From Beroe forskalii (lineage: Eukaryota; Ctenophora; Nuda; Beroida; Beroidae): DNA of 64,000 nt. The DNA lies in NCBI GenBank assembly GCA_011033025.1, contig WFMF01000005.1, positions 868,001-932,000 of the forward strand. The letters are read 5' to 3'. The position numbers and the translations under genes are program-made. Position 1 is the stretch's first letter; each line of letters begins with the position of its first letter. Shown piece by piece: positions 1 through 12,400 of the stretch. The notes under the pieces are model-generated. The model was not told where the DNA came from. It made no database searches and saw only the letters and a list, made by a program, of their open reading frames with translations.

Positions 1-1509
1 ACGGAACTCAGTCATGGATAGAATGGGTGAGTACAGTTTTTCTTTTTAGATTAAAGTTTATATTTAATGTAGTTTTATTATTTTTGTTAATTCTTGGGAT
101 CTTGCCGTACAATTCTTCGTATGGAATAACTGGTATCCCCTTCACCGCATCGTCAAATGGTAAGTCGTCATGATGACCTGTGGCAGCAATCAGCAGAAAA
201 TGTTCTACCTAGGCGGTCGGCAGAAAATATTTGAACTTGATGGTCGGTAAGTCGGTTCCTCTGCCTCGTCTTTCACTTAAAGACTGGCCTATATGATTGG
301 CCTATACATCAATTTGGAAATGGAGATAAAATAGTGCTTTGATGGCATCAATTGTCAACCACAAGGAAATGTCTCCAAGATCCTGAACCTATAGAACTAA
401 CTCATGCTGTAGTGTCCGTTTGGTTATGTGCCTAGCGCAGCGAACTCAGTGAATATCTTTGCTGTACAAGGAACTGGCACAGGCGTTCCGTACAGACCGA
501 ACTAACGTGACAAATGTGAAAATAGCCATGGGTATGAAGTAAGCAACAGACTATATTTACTTCGATTTCATTGGCTCATATCAAAGCTACAGGTGTAAAA
601 CGAATAAGAATATTAAATTCAAACCTGGAACTTCGGACTTTTAGAATGGAACAGCGGAATCAAACGTGGTTATTAAAGTTGTCATGATGCATTTCTAGAA
701 ACGAGTAGGATTCTGCATAATATCAGCAACGTAGGTGTGAAGTATGCCTGGTATGGCACAAATTCTCTCCCATTATCCCTACTAAGTACTTACTACCTAT
801 AGTGGAGTAGTGGACTATTAGCAATATATCCTACTACCTGCTCCTACAACACAGGCTTCACAACATCAGCTACACACGTACTGTTATAAAGTCGTGTCTT
901 TCGTATATACCTGCAGTAGTTGAATCTTTGCCAAGTATTCTACCTCACGTAACACATGTACCTACCTGAATCTCGTTCAGCTGATGAGCACAAAGCTGTT
1001 ATTATATTATTATTACTATCGCCAGCTATTAGAGTGCTGTAATTATCAGATCGTTTAAATGTACCAGAGAATAGGAATATTATTATGCTCATTCTACTGC
1101 TCTCTCTCTATCTCACCATGCTCAAACCAAGTACATTACTCTTGTACTGTACTATTTCTTGAATTTGAAGATACCTATACTCCTATCGTCTATCGTATTG
1201 GAAGTTGACACATCGCTCGAACACTCCTCTGCTTCTGACGTGATCACATTTCTGTGCAATACGAGGTACACCTCTCAAACTTGGTTGAATCTGACATCAG
1301 ATTTTACCGTCTGGTTGGTCCATTCGGTATCAAGAGTAGATCAGCTGCAAAGACGTTCTATGGTGCTATTGAGCTATATGCGCCAATTTCCAATACACGA
1401 ACTTTAGCATACTTTTGTGCTTCGTTTGTGGCTCAGCTTAACACAGAGCTCTGATATTACTCTGAGTCTAATCTATCACATGACACACATATCCCTCCTC
1501 TAGTCTCAG

Positions 1510-1566
1510 GTCACGTGGTTTCTGTGTAGTCACGTGGTTTCTGTGTAGTCACGTGGTTTCTGTGAA
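1510..1566. repeat. Three tandem 19-bp units, each with a CACGTG E-box
   Basis: Three head-to-tail copies of a 19-bp unit reading GTCACGTGGTTTCTGTGTA begin at 1510, 1529 and 1548. Only the last is slightly altered. Each carries the palindromic E-box CACGTG. Regularly spaced E-boxes could bind bHLH-type factors. That role is inference only, and a chance microduplication is equally possible. Confidence 0.6.
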
Positions 1567-2927
1567 GTACTTTGGGTATGTTTCAGCGTCACGTGAATAG
1601 CATATACTTGTATTGTACGTCAATTCATTATGTCCTAGATGCTCAGGTGCATCCGTGCTTTTGTTTTCAGCTAGAAGTATTTTATGCTTGTCTTCACATC
1701 ATTCCATTCTAATGTCTTCGTACTCTTTTTACTAGTTTTACAATTTACGAAGAAACACTGAAATGCCAAGCGTAGTTAGCAATCAGGGGCGTGGCTAGAT
1801 TTTTGAAGGGAGGCGGCAACCCATGTTATGTTACAATTCTCCACTGATTATTCGGAACTTACTAAGGTAGAAGTGGTAGTTCTTAGTATGAAATAACGTC
1901 ATTGTTTAAAAATGATGACGTAATTGTTGGAGTATTGTCTGAGAAGAAACACTTTTAGAAGCTGATTAGGAAGTTTAGGTCATAAATCAAGATATATCAG
2001 GCTATATATTAGGCATAGGCTGCAGTGGGGTCATTTGTTATCAGTGATACGTACTTCTGTGAACAGTTTTCAGTTCTTACACCATCGACCATGGTACATT
2101 ATGAATCCATGCTTAACTCAAGTTCAAATAATGAATCGTTAAGTTTGCTTTATAGTTCATTGTATTACCTCATAACCCCCGATTGCTTAGAATTAAACAA
2201 TTATCGCCAAGTTCTCGTAACAACTAACAAAATACCTTGAAATGCACAACAATACAATAGAATACAGCTTACGCACACAACCCACTTAAAGTTGCGCCCA
2301 TTGTGATTTTCACTAAACATTGTATACACACGAATGTACACAAATACACAATGTATACATTGTACACTACATACACAGCATGTACACATTATTACACACT
2401 CCTACCATAGTAGTAGTACCATCATGCTGGCTGCACTGACAATGCACTTCGTAGTGAGCCGGTAGTCTTGTGATCCTGTACAGTCTCCTGTAGTACGTCT
2501 TGTGACCTCCCTCCTCCTAGCGTCATCTTATTATTATGTGAGCAGTTGTTAGTTGAATACAACACTATCATGAGCTTGTGGGTGCTGGCTGCTGTTTATA
2601 TAATAACACTGTTTCGTGATGCTTTGTGTGTGAATAGACCTGCGTGACGTAGTTGTACGTATAAGTCTTAACGAGCACCACTTAATTGCCTGCTTCGTAT
2701 ATTGGTTGCGTGTCAGCAAAACAGCAATTTCCATTTCATTTCACGCCTCATTACACATCTTGTGGCTGTGTAGTGTGTGTGTCCTAAAATAGCCTCGCTG
2801 ATTAATGCAGCTCACAGCAGTTTGCAGTGTGCGTGTATTTTGTATCGCTCTTATCTCACTTCCCATGACTAAAAATACCACTCAGATAACATTACATACG
2901 CGTGTGTGTATTGAGATGGGGTGTTGT

Positions 2928-2963
2928 GAGGGTCACGTAATGTATATCCGTCACGTGACCCTC
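2928..2963. promoter_or_regulatory. Inverted repeat with GTCACGTGAC palindrome
   Basis: GAGGGTCACGT (2928-2938) and ACGTGACCCTC (2953-2963) form an 11-bp perfect inverted repeat with a 14-base spacer. The right arm includes GTCACGTGAC (2950-2959), the core known in vertebrates as the CLEAR/TFEB-USF type E-box. It lies about 450 bp upstream of the proposed PISD start codon, so a promoter element is plausible, but nothing in the sequence proves function. Confidence 0.35.
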
Positions 2964-3414
2964 TGAGACTGCGTCATATGTCATGCGAGTCAGAAGACAT
3001 TTCACCTTTTCTCTTTTACACGCCTACCCCTCATCTCCTGACAGACGCGTGCTTTGGTTTCCTCCTCGTCTTATTCTTTATTACCACTAACCAGTGTTGT
3101 TAGTGACACCTCACAAAATAGTATTTAACGATTATAACTAATGTTTCTCACTAAAAAGCGTACTTATTTTCATCTGCCATCATTTGTGTCTGTGTAGTGT
3201 CTCTCTGCCTTTTGCCTGTGCGTCACTGTTGCAATATTAGGTACTATTATTTCGGTTTCATGATAGGTGGGTCTTTAAATACAGAGTTTGAATTCCGACG
3301 TAATCTGAGAGTAATTTCTGCATTTCGCTGACTCAGTATGTATTTTGTATCTCTAATCTCTAATGTTTGCCGTATTTGACATTGTCAACCATATTTCATT
3401 CTTCGTTACTGATC

Positions 3415-6400
3415 ATGGAATCCGTAGCAAGGTTTCAAGATGGGTAAGGTTGCTCAAGTTCGGTATCGGATCAGGGACTTCAAGTTCAAGTTGAAAAGCA
3501 AAATCAGGAACAAGTCGAGCAAAGGTGCCAAATTATTTACTATAGAGGAACCAAGTAGCTTTGGAAAAAATGAAATGCGTCAAATATAATCAACTTTAGT
3601 CTCAGCAGAAATTATGATATACGAAAGTGCGACATTTGACCCCCCGACACTTGACCCCCCGACATTACATCCCCCGACACTACATCCCCCGACATTACAT
3701 CACCCGACACTTGACCCCCTGTAGTTACTATAAATGTGATAAACATGATTTGGATATTGCAATAATGTTATAATGTATAGTATAAATGTATATCACACAA
3801 AATTTTCACACAAAATATCGGATAAAAACACATGTAGTTGAAAGCAATTCCAGTCAGGAAGGTGTCAGCAGAAGGTCTGGAGTAGTTCCGTAGGAGATTC
3901 TGGATCCTGTCGTTCCTCCTTCTCTCCAGGGCAGATGACTTGAACACGTCTCCTCTGGTTACCCGGAACATCTTGGCTCTGGAGAGGTTCTGCTGCGTCT
4001 GAAGTGTCTTGAGGAGGGTCCAGATGGATGGGTGGTGGCCGGACAGCAGGGAGTTGAAGGAGTGGTGAAAGGACTCCAGGGCGTTGGTGGTGCGGGCAGA
4101 TCCAGCCGAAGCTCTGTCACGGACGTTCCACATGTGGAGAGGGAAGGTGGGGGGGAGTCGTCGTACTCCAGCTGGAGGTGAAGGGGGAGCAGGTTGGAGA
4201 GTAGGCATGGCAGGAGGGGTTGAAGAAGGAGCTGTTGGAGAAGATGAGGGCGCAGGCTGAAGGGGAGGAGGAGGATGAGCTGTTCCATCGAGGAGGGCTT
4301 GGTTTGCTTGATGGAGATGCTGGAAAGTTCTCTGGAAGCTGGAACTGGTAGTGGAAGTCATGGTGAACGATACTTTTTGGCTATCAAACCTTCCATATAT
4401 ACATTTACTGCTCGTGCATTAGCATGCACTTAACAATCGGTGTCTTATCCGGCACTCGTTGCTGATAGGGTTCATGTTGCTTGACACTACATCTCAGCTT
4501 AGTCGATGGTGCGGCACCTGAACCCCCGTTTCCAAGCACACTTGCATGGGAGTTTACTGTGCCTATAGAGGGGATGTGATGTCGGGGGGGTCAAATGTCG
4601 CACTTAGACACCTTAGTTAAGCCGCAGATCAGTGCGTTTGATCTATGTTTATTCATCGGGGGATGTAATGTCGGGGGGTCAAATGTCGCAGCAATCGTCG
4701 AACTGCGACGTTTGACCCCCCGCTTTTCTTTATAGATTTACTGTACTTTAGTAGGGGGTGAAGTGTCGGGGGATGTAGTGTCGGGGGATGTAATGTCGGG
4801 GGATGTAATGTCGGGGGGTCAAGTGTCCCTTTACCTGATATACGTAATATGAAACAGTTTCGAAATATTCAAATTATGCAGTAATGATTACATCAAACAC
4901 ATTCAAACACGTTTTATTTTTCAGTTTTCAGAGCTCAGCGACATTGCTTGTCTCAGCACAAGAAATCTGCTAACTTTGGTAAGTGTTAATTTTCATGTCT
5001 CATCGTTCATTACACTTCAATTTCAAATCATTACTAGGGGCCGTAACCATCTATAATAATTGATAGCGATAATTTTGATTTCTGTGACTCAAAACTAAGC
5101 CTGTCACTGCTTATTGTACGATAATGGCCCCTGCTGAGAAGTATTATAACTCACCCGTAACTCTCCCATCATAACCCACAGTGATAGCAGCGTGTTACCT
5201 GAGTGTGCTGTCTGCTTTCTCCTACTACAGAAGGACATGGTTCAACATTCCTGCTATTGTAGGCATTCTATTCCTAGCCTTTATACAGGTAATAAACTTT
5301 ATATCATGGTTCTGTTCTTGTTCTTGTGTAGGTATCTGAGAAAGGGCTACATTTAAGTGAAATCATGAAATTACAAGTTTGAGATAACTCTAAACATGCC
5401 ACGTTCTACCATTTCTATATCCATCATCGTAGTGACATTCTTTCAGCCCTCTCCCTCCCCCGATTCATCCCCCCTTCCCTAAATTCTCAATCACCCTCTC
5501 CCTCAAATCATTGACTCTGCACCCCCTCCCAGTTTACTCGGACACGTAAGCGAGAAGAGAAGCGTCTGAAGGCGCTGTCTGCGGACCCTACTAAGGTGGA
5601 AGTAGACGACTACTTGGCGTACATCTACCAGTTCCTACCACTCCGGTGTGGCTCCCGAGTGACTGGCTTCCTCTGTGAGACTCAGTTCCCGCGACCTCTC
5701 CTCAACGCCATTCTCACTGGTTACTGCTGGTTAGTTCCTAGATTTTACTTATCACGTTACTTTTTTTAAAGGTTTTTTAAGGTTTTCTTTTTTGCACGCA
5801 TTATTAGGCGACGTGTTATTTTGTGTTGGAAATTACGTGTCAGTTTGTGTTGGAAATTACGGTTCATTTTCTGAGCTTTTATGAAAGTTTCAAAACCTTT
5901 TCACTTCCTTCTAAATGTTTTTACTTAATTTGGTAGTGGTTCTTTATAGCTGATTTCTTTGCCTTCTACTCAAGTCGAAGGTTTGGAATTCCAATTAATT
6001 TTCCATACTATGGTAAGATGACTGTTGACAACAGATTACAACATGTATTTCCATCTCACGACCACACCCAACTAACAGGCTATTCGGAGTGAACCTAGAG
6101 GAGGCACTGGACGAATCATTCGAGGCTTACAAGACAATTGCTGAGTTCTTCCAGAGGGAACTGAAACCTACAGCGCGTCTCATAGAACCACATTCTCCTT
6201 TGGTGAGTGTTGGACAACTAGTTCTTGTTTTGGGAGATAGTAATTTTCTATCACGCCAAATGATTCCATTAACAGGCGTCAATAGTTCCCTTATAGCACT
6301 ATAACTCGTACTTGATTTGACGGTAAAATCTCGAGTAAAAAAACAAAGAATTCTGTTAAAAAGCCTGCTGAAGTCCATAGAAACTGCGAAAAACCACAAT

Positions 6401-9400
6401 GAAATCACTAATAAATCTCATTATTACAGTGATTATTGATTAAACATGAGAAACATTGATTTTAAGAAAAATTAGATAATTAGATCAACGATAAAATTTA
6501 GGATTCAGTAAAAGAGAAACTTTCAGTAAAAGAGAAAATTTATTTTTTGTTCATAATCAGATGTCTCAATCATTGGAAAGAGTACAAACGTCTTCACTAA
6601 ATTTGCAAACTTTAAATGATACGCATTCAAAATCAGAAGCTACGAATATCGTTTGACTGTCGTATTCATGTCACCAGCACGTTATGGTTCTAACTGTTTA
6701 TTTGTCCGTCGGTTATCAACGGCACTTCACATTCCTGTTCTTCACTCGTGTTCGATCGTCTGAAGACTCTCCTCACCTTCTCCACCAAGCTACTCACATC
6801 ACGTGACAAGTTGTGGCTCCTGAGAATCAGTATCACGGGGCAGAAGGCGGCGTTAGTTAGAGGCATAACCGTGCTGGCCACTGCTAGAATCCAGAAGTTA
6901 ACACTGATTAAGTGGAAGACTTCGATCATCGTGACGACAGCGGAGACACAGTTACAGAGGCAGAAGAGGAGAGATACTAGGGTGATGGTAAGGGTCATAG
7001 CACGCCTGTCCCTGTCCTCATCTTCCTGTCTTAGGAGGAGAATCACTGGGACCACCATGGAAATCATGACCAGGACGACTGGTACGAGGTAGGATATCAA
7101 GGCGAAGGTAGCAGTGGAGATCTCGTAAACCTTACGGAGGTTCCAGGAGGAGGCCAGAGTGTAGAGGAAGCTGCCGACAAAGGGGCGTTCTATGACAGCA
7201 AACAGCACTGTATGGTCGGGATAAGAGGGGTGTACGTCCAGCATTCCCTTCACATCGATAGCAAGGAGTGCCAGCCAAATGGCCTGGTGGAGGCAGATGG
7301 CAACAACAGCTACCGTAGCCTTGATGGAAGGTATCTTCACTATGACGATGTAGGTTCGTAGAGTGCTGAGTAGCAGGTTGTAGAAGATAGAGCAGGTGTT
7401 CCAGAAGATTCCCAGAGCGAAGAAAACCACCGTTCCGTTGAACACCGCCTCCCCCTCGTAGTAATCGTCGAGTTGGTCCGCTCTGATCAGGGTCCCAATC
7501 AGAGCCAAGTTTCCGAGTGCAGTCAGGGTATCGGCCACTGCGATGCAGAGGAAAAGAAGGGGAATGAGTCTACGGGGTTGTCGCCAGTAGAACCTTATTA
7601 CGAAGGTGTTCAGGACTATACTTTGGATGCAAAGAAAGATAATGAGTGGGGACAGTTTTACTAGTATTTCTGCTATGATGGGTCTGTTAGAGTCGTTTAG
7701 TGGGGCTGCGTTGACCAGTGGTAGCATGGTTTTTGTAATACAAGCAAAATGTGAAACACAAGTAACGTGAGGGGTAAGAATAACGGCACCGCTTGTATCA
7801 TGTTACTCAAGATCTGAATTCAAATAACATTATTTGACTCATGTTTCTTCAGAAACTCTGCTTGTTCCCTTCAGCTTTGAATGATTTGTACCGTACTCGT
7901 TAATGTGAAAAGATAATACTACCCTAGTTTAGATTAATCATAGAAGGAACCAAAGAAACCGCATCGACACGGCTCATCTTCGCATAACTTATCAGTTATC
8001 ATTGCTAAGACACATCCAGCTATCTCATGTCTATCACGCCTGGTGCTCCCTCTAACACATGCCTATCACGCCTGGTGCTCCCACTAACTCATTTCTATCA
8101 CGCCAGGTGCTCCCACTAACTCATGTCTATCACGCCAGGTGCTCCCACTAACACATGTCTATCACGCCTGGTGCTCCCACTAACTCATGTCTATCACGCC
8201 AGGTGCTCCCACTAACGCATTTCTATCACGCCAGGTGCTCCCTCTAACACATGCCTATCACGCCTGGTGCTCCCACTAACTCATTTCTATCACGCCAGGT
8301 GCTCCCACTAACTCATGTCTATCACGCCAGGTGCTCCCACTAACTCATGTCTATCACGCCTGGTGCTCCCACTAACTCATGTCTATCACGCCAGGTGCTC
8401 CCACTAACACATGTCTATCACGCCTGGTACTCCCACTAACACATGTCTATCACGCCTGGTGCTCCGACTAACACATGTCTATCACGCCTGGTGCTCCCAC
8501 TAACACATGTCTATCACGCCTGGTGCTCCCACTAACTCGTGTATATCACGCCGGGTGCTCCCACCAACACATGTCTATCACGCCTGGTGCTCCCACTAAC
8601 TCATGTCTATCACGCCTGGTGCTCCCACTAACACATGTCTATCACGCCTGGTGCTCCCACTAACACGTGTCTATTACGCCAGGTGCTCCCACTAACTCGT
8701 TTCTATCACGCCAGGTGCTCCCACTAACACATGTCTATCACGCCTGGTGCTCCCACTAACTCGTGTATATCACGCCGGGTGCTCCCACCAACACATGTCT
8801 ATCACGCCTGGTGCTCCCACTAACTCATGTCTATCACGCCTGGTGCTCCCACTAACACATGTCTATCACGCCTGGTGCTCCCACTAACTCATGTCTATCA
8901 CGCCAGGTGCTCCCACTAACACATGTCTATCACGCCTGGTACTCCCACTAACACATGTCTATCACGCCTGGTGCTCCGACTAACACATGTCTATCACGCC
9001 TGGTGCTCCCACTAACACATGTCTATCACGCCTGGTGCTCCCACTAACTCGTGTATATCACGTGCTCCCACCAACACATGTCTATCACGCCTGGTGCTCC
9101 CTCTAACTCATGTCTATCACGCCTGGTGCTCCCACTAACACATGTCTATCACGCCTGGTGCTCCCACTAACACGTGTCTATCACGCCAGGTGCTCCCACT
9201 AACTCGTTTCTATCACGCCAGGTGCTCCCACTAACTCATGTCTATCACGCCTGGTGCTCCCACTAACTCGTGTCTATCACGCCTGGTGATCCCACTAACT
9301 CGTGTCTATCACGCCAGGTGATCCCCTGTGACGGCAGAGTGCTCCACTACGGGCGGTGTGTGGACGGTGTTGTGGAACAAGTGAAAGGAGTCAGGTACCC

Positions 9401-12400
9401 GGTCGAGAGATTCCTGGGATCCTTTCCCAAACTGAAAGGTATGTGTTGCAGTGCATTTCATGTGTTGCGGTGAAGATTGTACATATTGCAGTTATCGACT
9501 TGTAAAACTCAAAAATTATTCTAATAGCGCCGATTAAAAATTCTGTCTGTATTCACAAAACCAATAATTTGATTAGGTCATCCTTTGCTGTAAAAGCCCG
9601 TGATATGAGAAAAAGTGTCCCTGTGGCAGTCGCAACTGACGTAACTTCACCTCGGACTTATCTAAATTGCAAAATGAAACGTTATGTTAATGCAACAAGA
9701 TTACCATTTTTTAGTACACATAGCTCATCACAATAATTTTCAAACAACGTAATCCAAACTAATTAATGAAAATACTTCCCGCATATTTTGAACCTTTGAA
9801 CTTCTAGTTCCTCTTAATTAAAGTTAACTTCTGCAGCTTGTCTTCTTAGTGTATTCAGTCATTCTTTTCTCTGAAAAATCCGCTGTTTCGTAGTTCAGCC
9901 AACAATCATAGTCACCCCGGCAGGAAAAGGCTTTGCAGTCGATATCTTCAAGGCATGTATTAATAGCACCCTCTTTCGTATAAGCGACATCTCCAACGAC
10001 TGTTTCTTCCCACTCGCATTTCTTACAAACTGGAACTTCGCAGAGCTCCCATCTGGGGGATGTTCCCTCACTGTTATAACACCACAGGGAACTATATCCA
10101 TCAGGGTTTCTACAGTAATTGTGATGTCCAAGTCCTTTTCCAACATAGTCCTCAGGGATGTAACTGTGTTCGTTGGGCGTTTGACTCGTCCATTTCTGAC
10201 ATGGATTTCCGGAGACAGTTTGATTCACAGTTCCCCGGTATTCTCCACCAGTGGTATCTTCTGGCTCACGGCATTCCTTTCCGAGGGTGTGATCCCAATA
10301 TTTGGAAGGCTCATCCCCGGCGTCGGTATGCTCCTTGCAAGCCAAAGTATAGACAGTATATTCCTTTTCGAATGCAGTACCATTTGAACTCAGCTTAAGC
10401 CAGCAACTCCTGTGCGTATCACAGAAGATACCCTCACAAGTGTCACTAATTTCACATTGTTTCATAGCATCTTCCTTGTTAAAGATGTGTGTACCTTGGA
10501 CTTTTTCAACCCACTCACATGTCATATTTGGCGAACTTTCATCTGTAAGCCTTTCAACTAGAGTAACACTATCAGCAGATGCAACTTCTGCATTGGAACA
10601 GTTGTTCTCCTTAGCATACACTCCAAATCTGAGGGTTTGTTCATCTTCAGGTGACAGGTTCAGCCAACAGAATTCGTCTCCATCGCATGTGACTCCTGCA
10701 CAGTTAGCATTAGTTTCACATTCTACGAAAGCATCAGCTTTATCCATCCCTTGGACACCCTCAGTGATGTTCCATTTGCAGTCCCTACAAAGTGGAACCT
10801 CGCAGATCTCCCATCGAGGGGAGGTCCCCTCACTGTTATAGCACCACAGTGAGCTGTATCCATCAGCGTTTCTGCAGTAATTGTGATTCCCGAGCCCTTT
10901 TCCCACATACTCCTCAGGAGTATAACTGTGCTCGTTGGGCGTTTGACTCGTCCATTTCTGACAAAGAAACCCAGATTTGGAGCGGTTGACGGAACCTCTA
11001 TAGGAAGTGCCTGTTGTGTCATCTGGGTCTCTGCACTCTTTCCCAACCTCGTTATCATAGAATGGAGCAAAGCCTTCATCACCCTTGGAGACCAAAGGAA
11101 AGTGAGCACTACTTGCAAGAGCACAAGTGCTCAACCCGTGGCCTCTCTTCATTTTGATGTACCCACCATCACCCCACCATTTCCCCCAGCTGTTACGAAC
11201 ATTCCAGTACTGTTCTCCATCCAAGATGCCATACCCCACCACATCTACTGCATGGTTCACTGAGGAGCAACCCTCTTCGTAATATACTCCAGCACCATAA
11301 GAGTAAAACGAGTTCGTGACACCAATGGCACAACTCATGACACCATATTTTGGGTTTGCAACAGCTCTCTTCAAGCCCTCATCCCCTCCCGATATGTAGG
11401 TGTAACCAATCAGTCGATATTCTCCCATGCCAGTCTGAGCGACTGTTTTGCAGGGACCGTCTACTCCGTGGTAAGCATCATAGTCTTCTGTGCGGGCTAT
11501 CATGTTGTCATTGGCCATGGTCCAGCTGTAAGCCTGGGTTGGCCAGCCTCCAGCACAACCATTCCCCCCTTCCTGTGACTCTGTCACGCAGTCCAGGTAA
11601 TGTTGCTCTGAAAGCGATACAACTTCATCCCTGTCCTTGTTGATCTGATACTCAAGAGGGGCTACTGCTCCGAATATCCAGCAACTCCCACACCCCCCTT
11701 GGTTCTTGACAGGAGGCAGCTTGTGGCTCCAATCCACTTCATCTCTTTCTTCTGGTGGGTCTTCCACTTCAGCCCGTTTCTCAAGGCCTAATGCGTCATC
11801 CTCGACATGGGAGGTATTGGTATTTGCCCCCAGATATGCTCGTCTTTCTGCTGGTGTCATCATAGAGAACTCATTCAAAACGGCAACCCATTTGGTGTTC
11901 GGATCGTCGTTGTGTTTCTTTACCATTTCGGCGAACCTTGAAAATTCGTCAAAATGTTGTTTCTTTTCGGATGATCCCCATTTGTCAGCGTTCTTTACTA
12001 CTCCCATAACTTCCAGTTCCGCTAGCTTTTCCTTGAATATAGCCTGTAGCTCCTTGGGTGTGTAACACAGCTGTTCTGTTGTAACGAGGAGTGTTAACAG
12101 AACCAACAAACTCGGTGGTGTCATCCTGTTTGAGCTGATATGTGAGTGATTTGGCTACGAAAAGTCATCTTCAGTGTTCAATTTGCATTAAAGAATAAAA
12201 TGTAAAAAAATAAAAAATACCAGTTGACTATTAACGTGAAATTAATACGTTGTGATTTTTTTCTGTTCGAGTAAAGGCAAGTTGAAGCAATAATGAAGAA
12301 TGTCAGGGATAACTAGGAATGAGCCGCATGATTACTTGATAAGGCGTATCAAATTATCAATACACAACGGTATCGAAAACGGGTGAACAGGTAAATTAGT

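Larger units (their letters stand above)
1..3414. other. 5' flank without a recognised gene
   Basis: No long open frame and no protein family was recognised here. The first 26 bases could be the end of an exon, because a consensus donor (GGGTGAGT) follows, but no acceptor is visible in the window, so it is not called. The stretch contains short CA/TG-rich tracts near 2330-2400 and the two CACGTG clusters listed separately. It would be the upstream flank of PISD if the first exon proposed at 3415 is right. Confidence 0.5.

Noticed and set aside
10060-11263. Several plus-strand frames opposite the protease gene
   Set aside because: Antisense shadows of the 766-codon gene; duplicated because the kringle blocks are duplicated.
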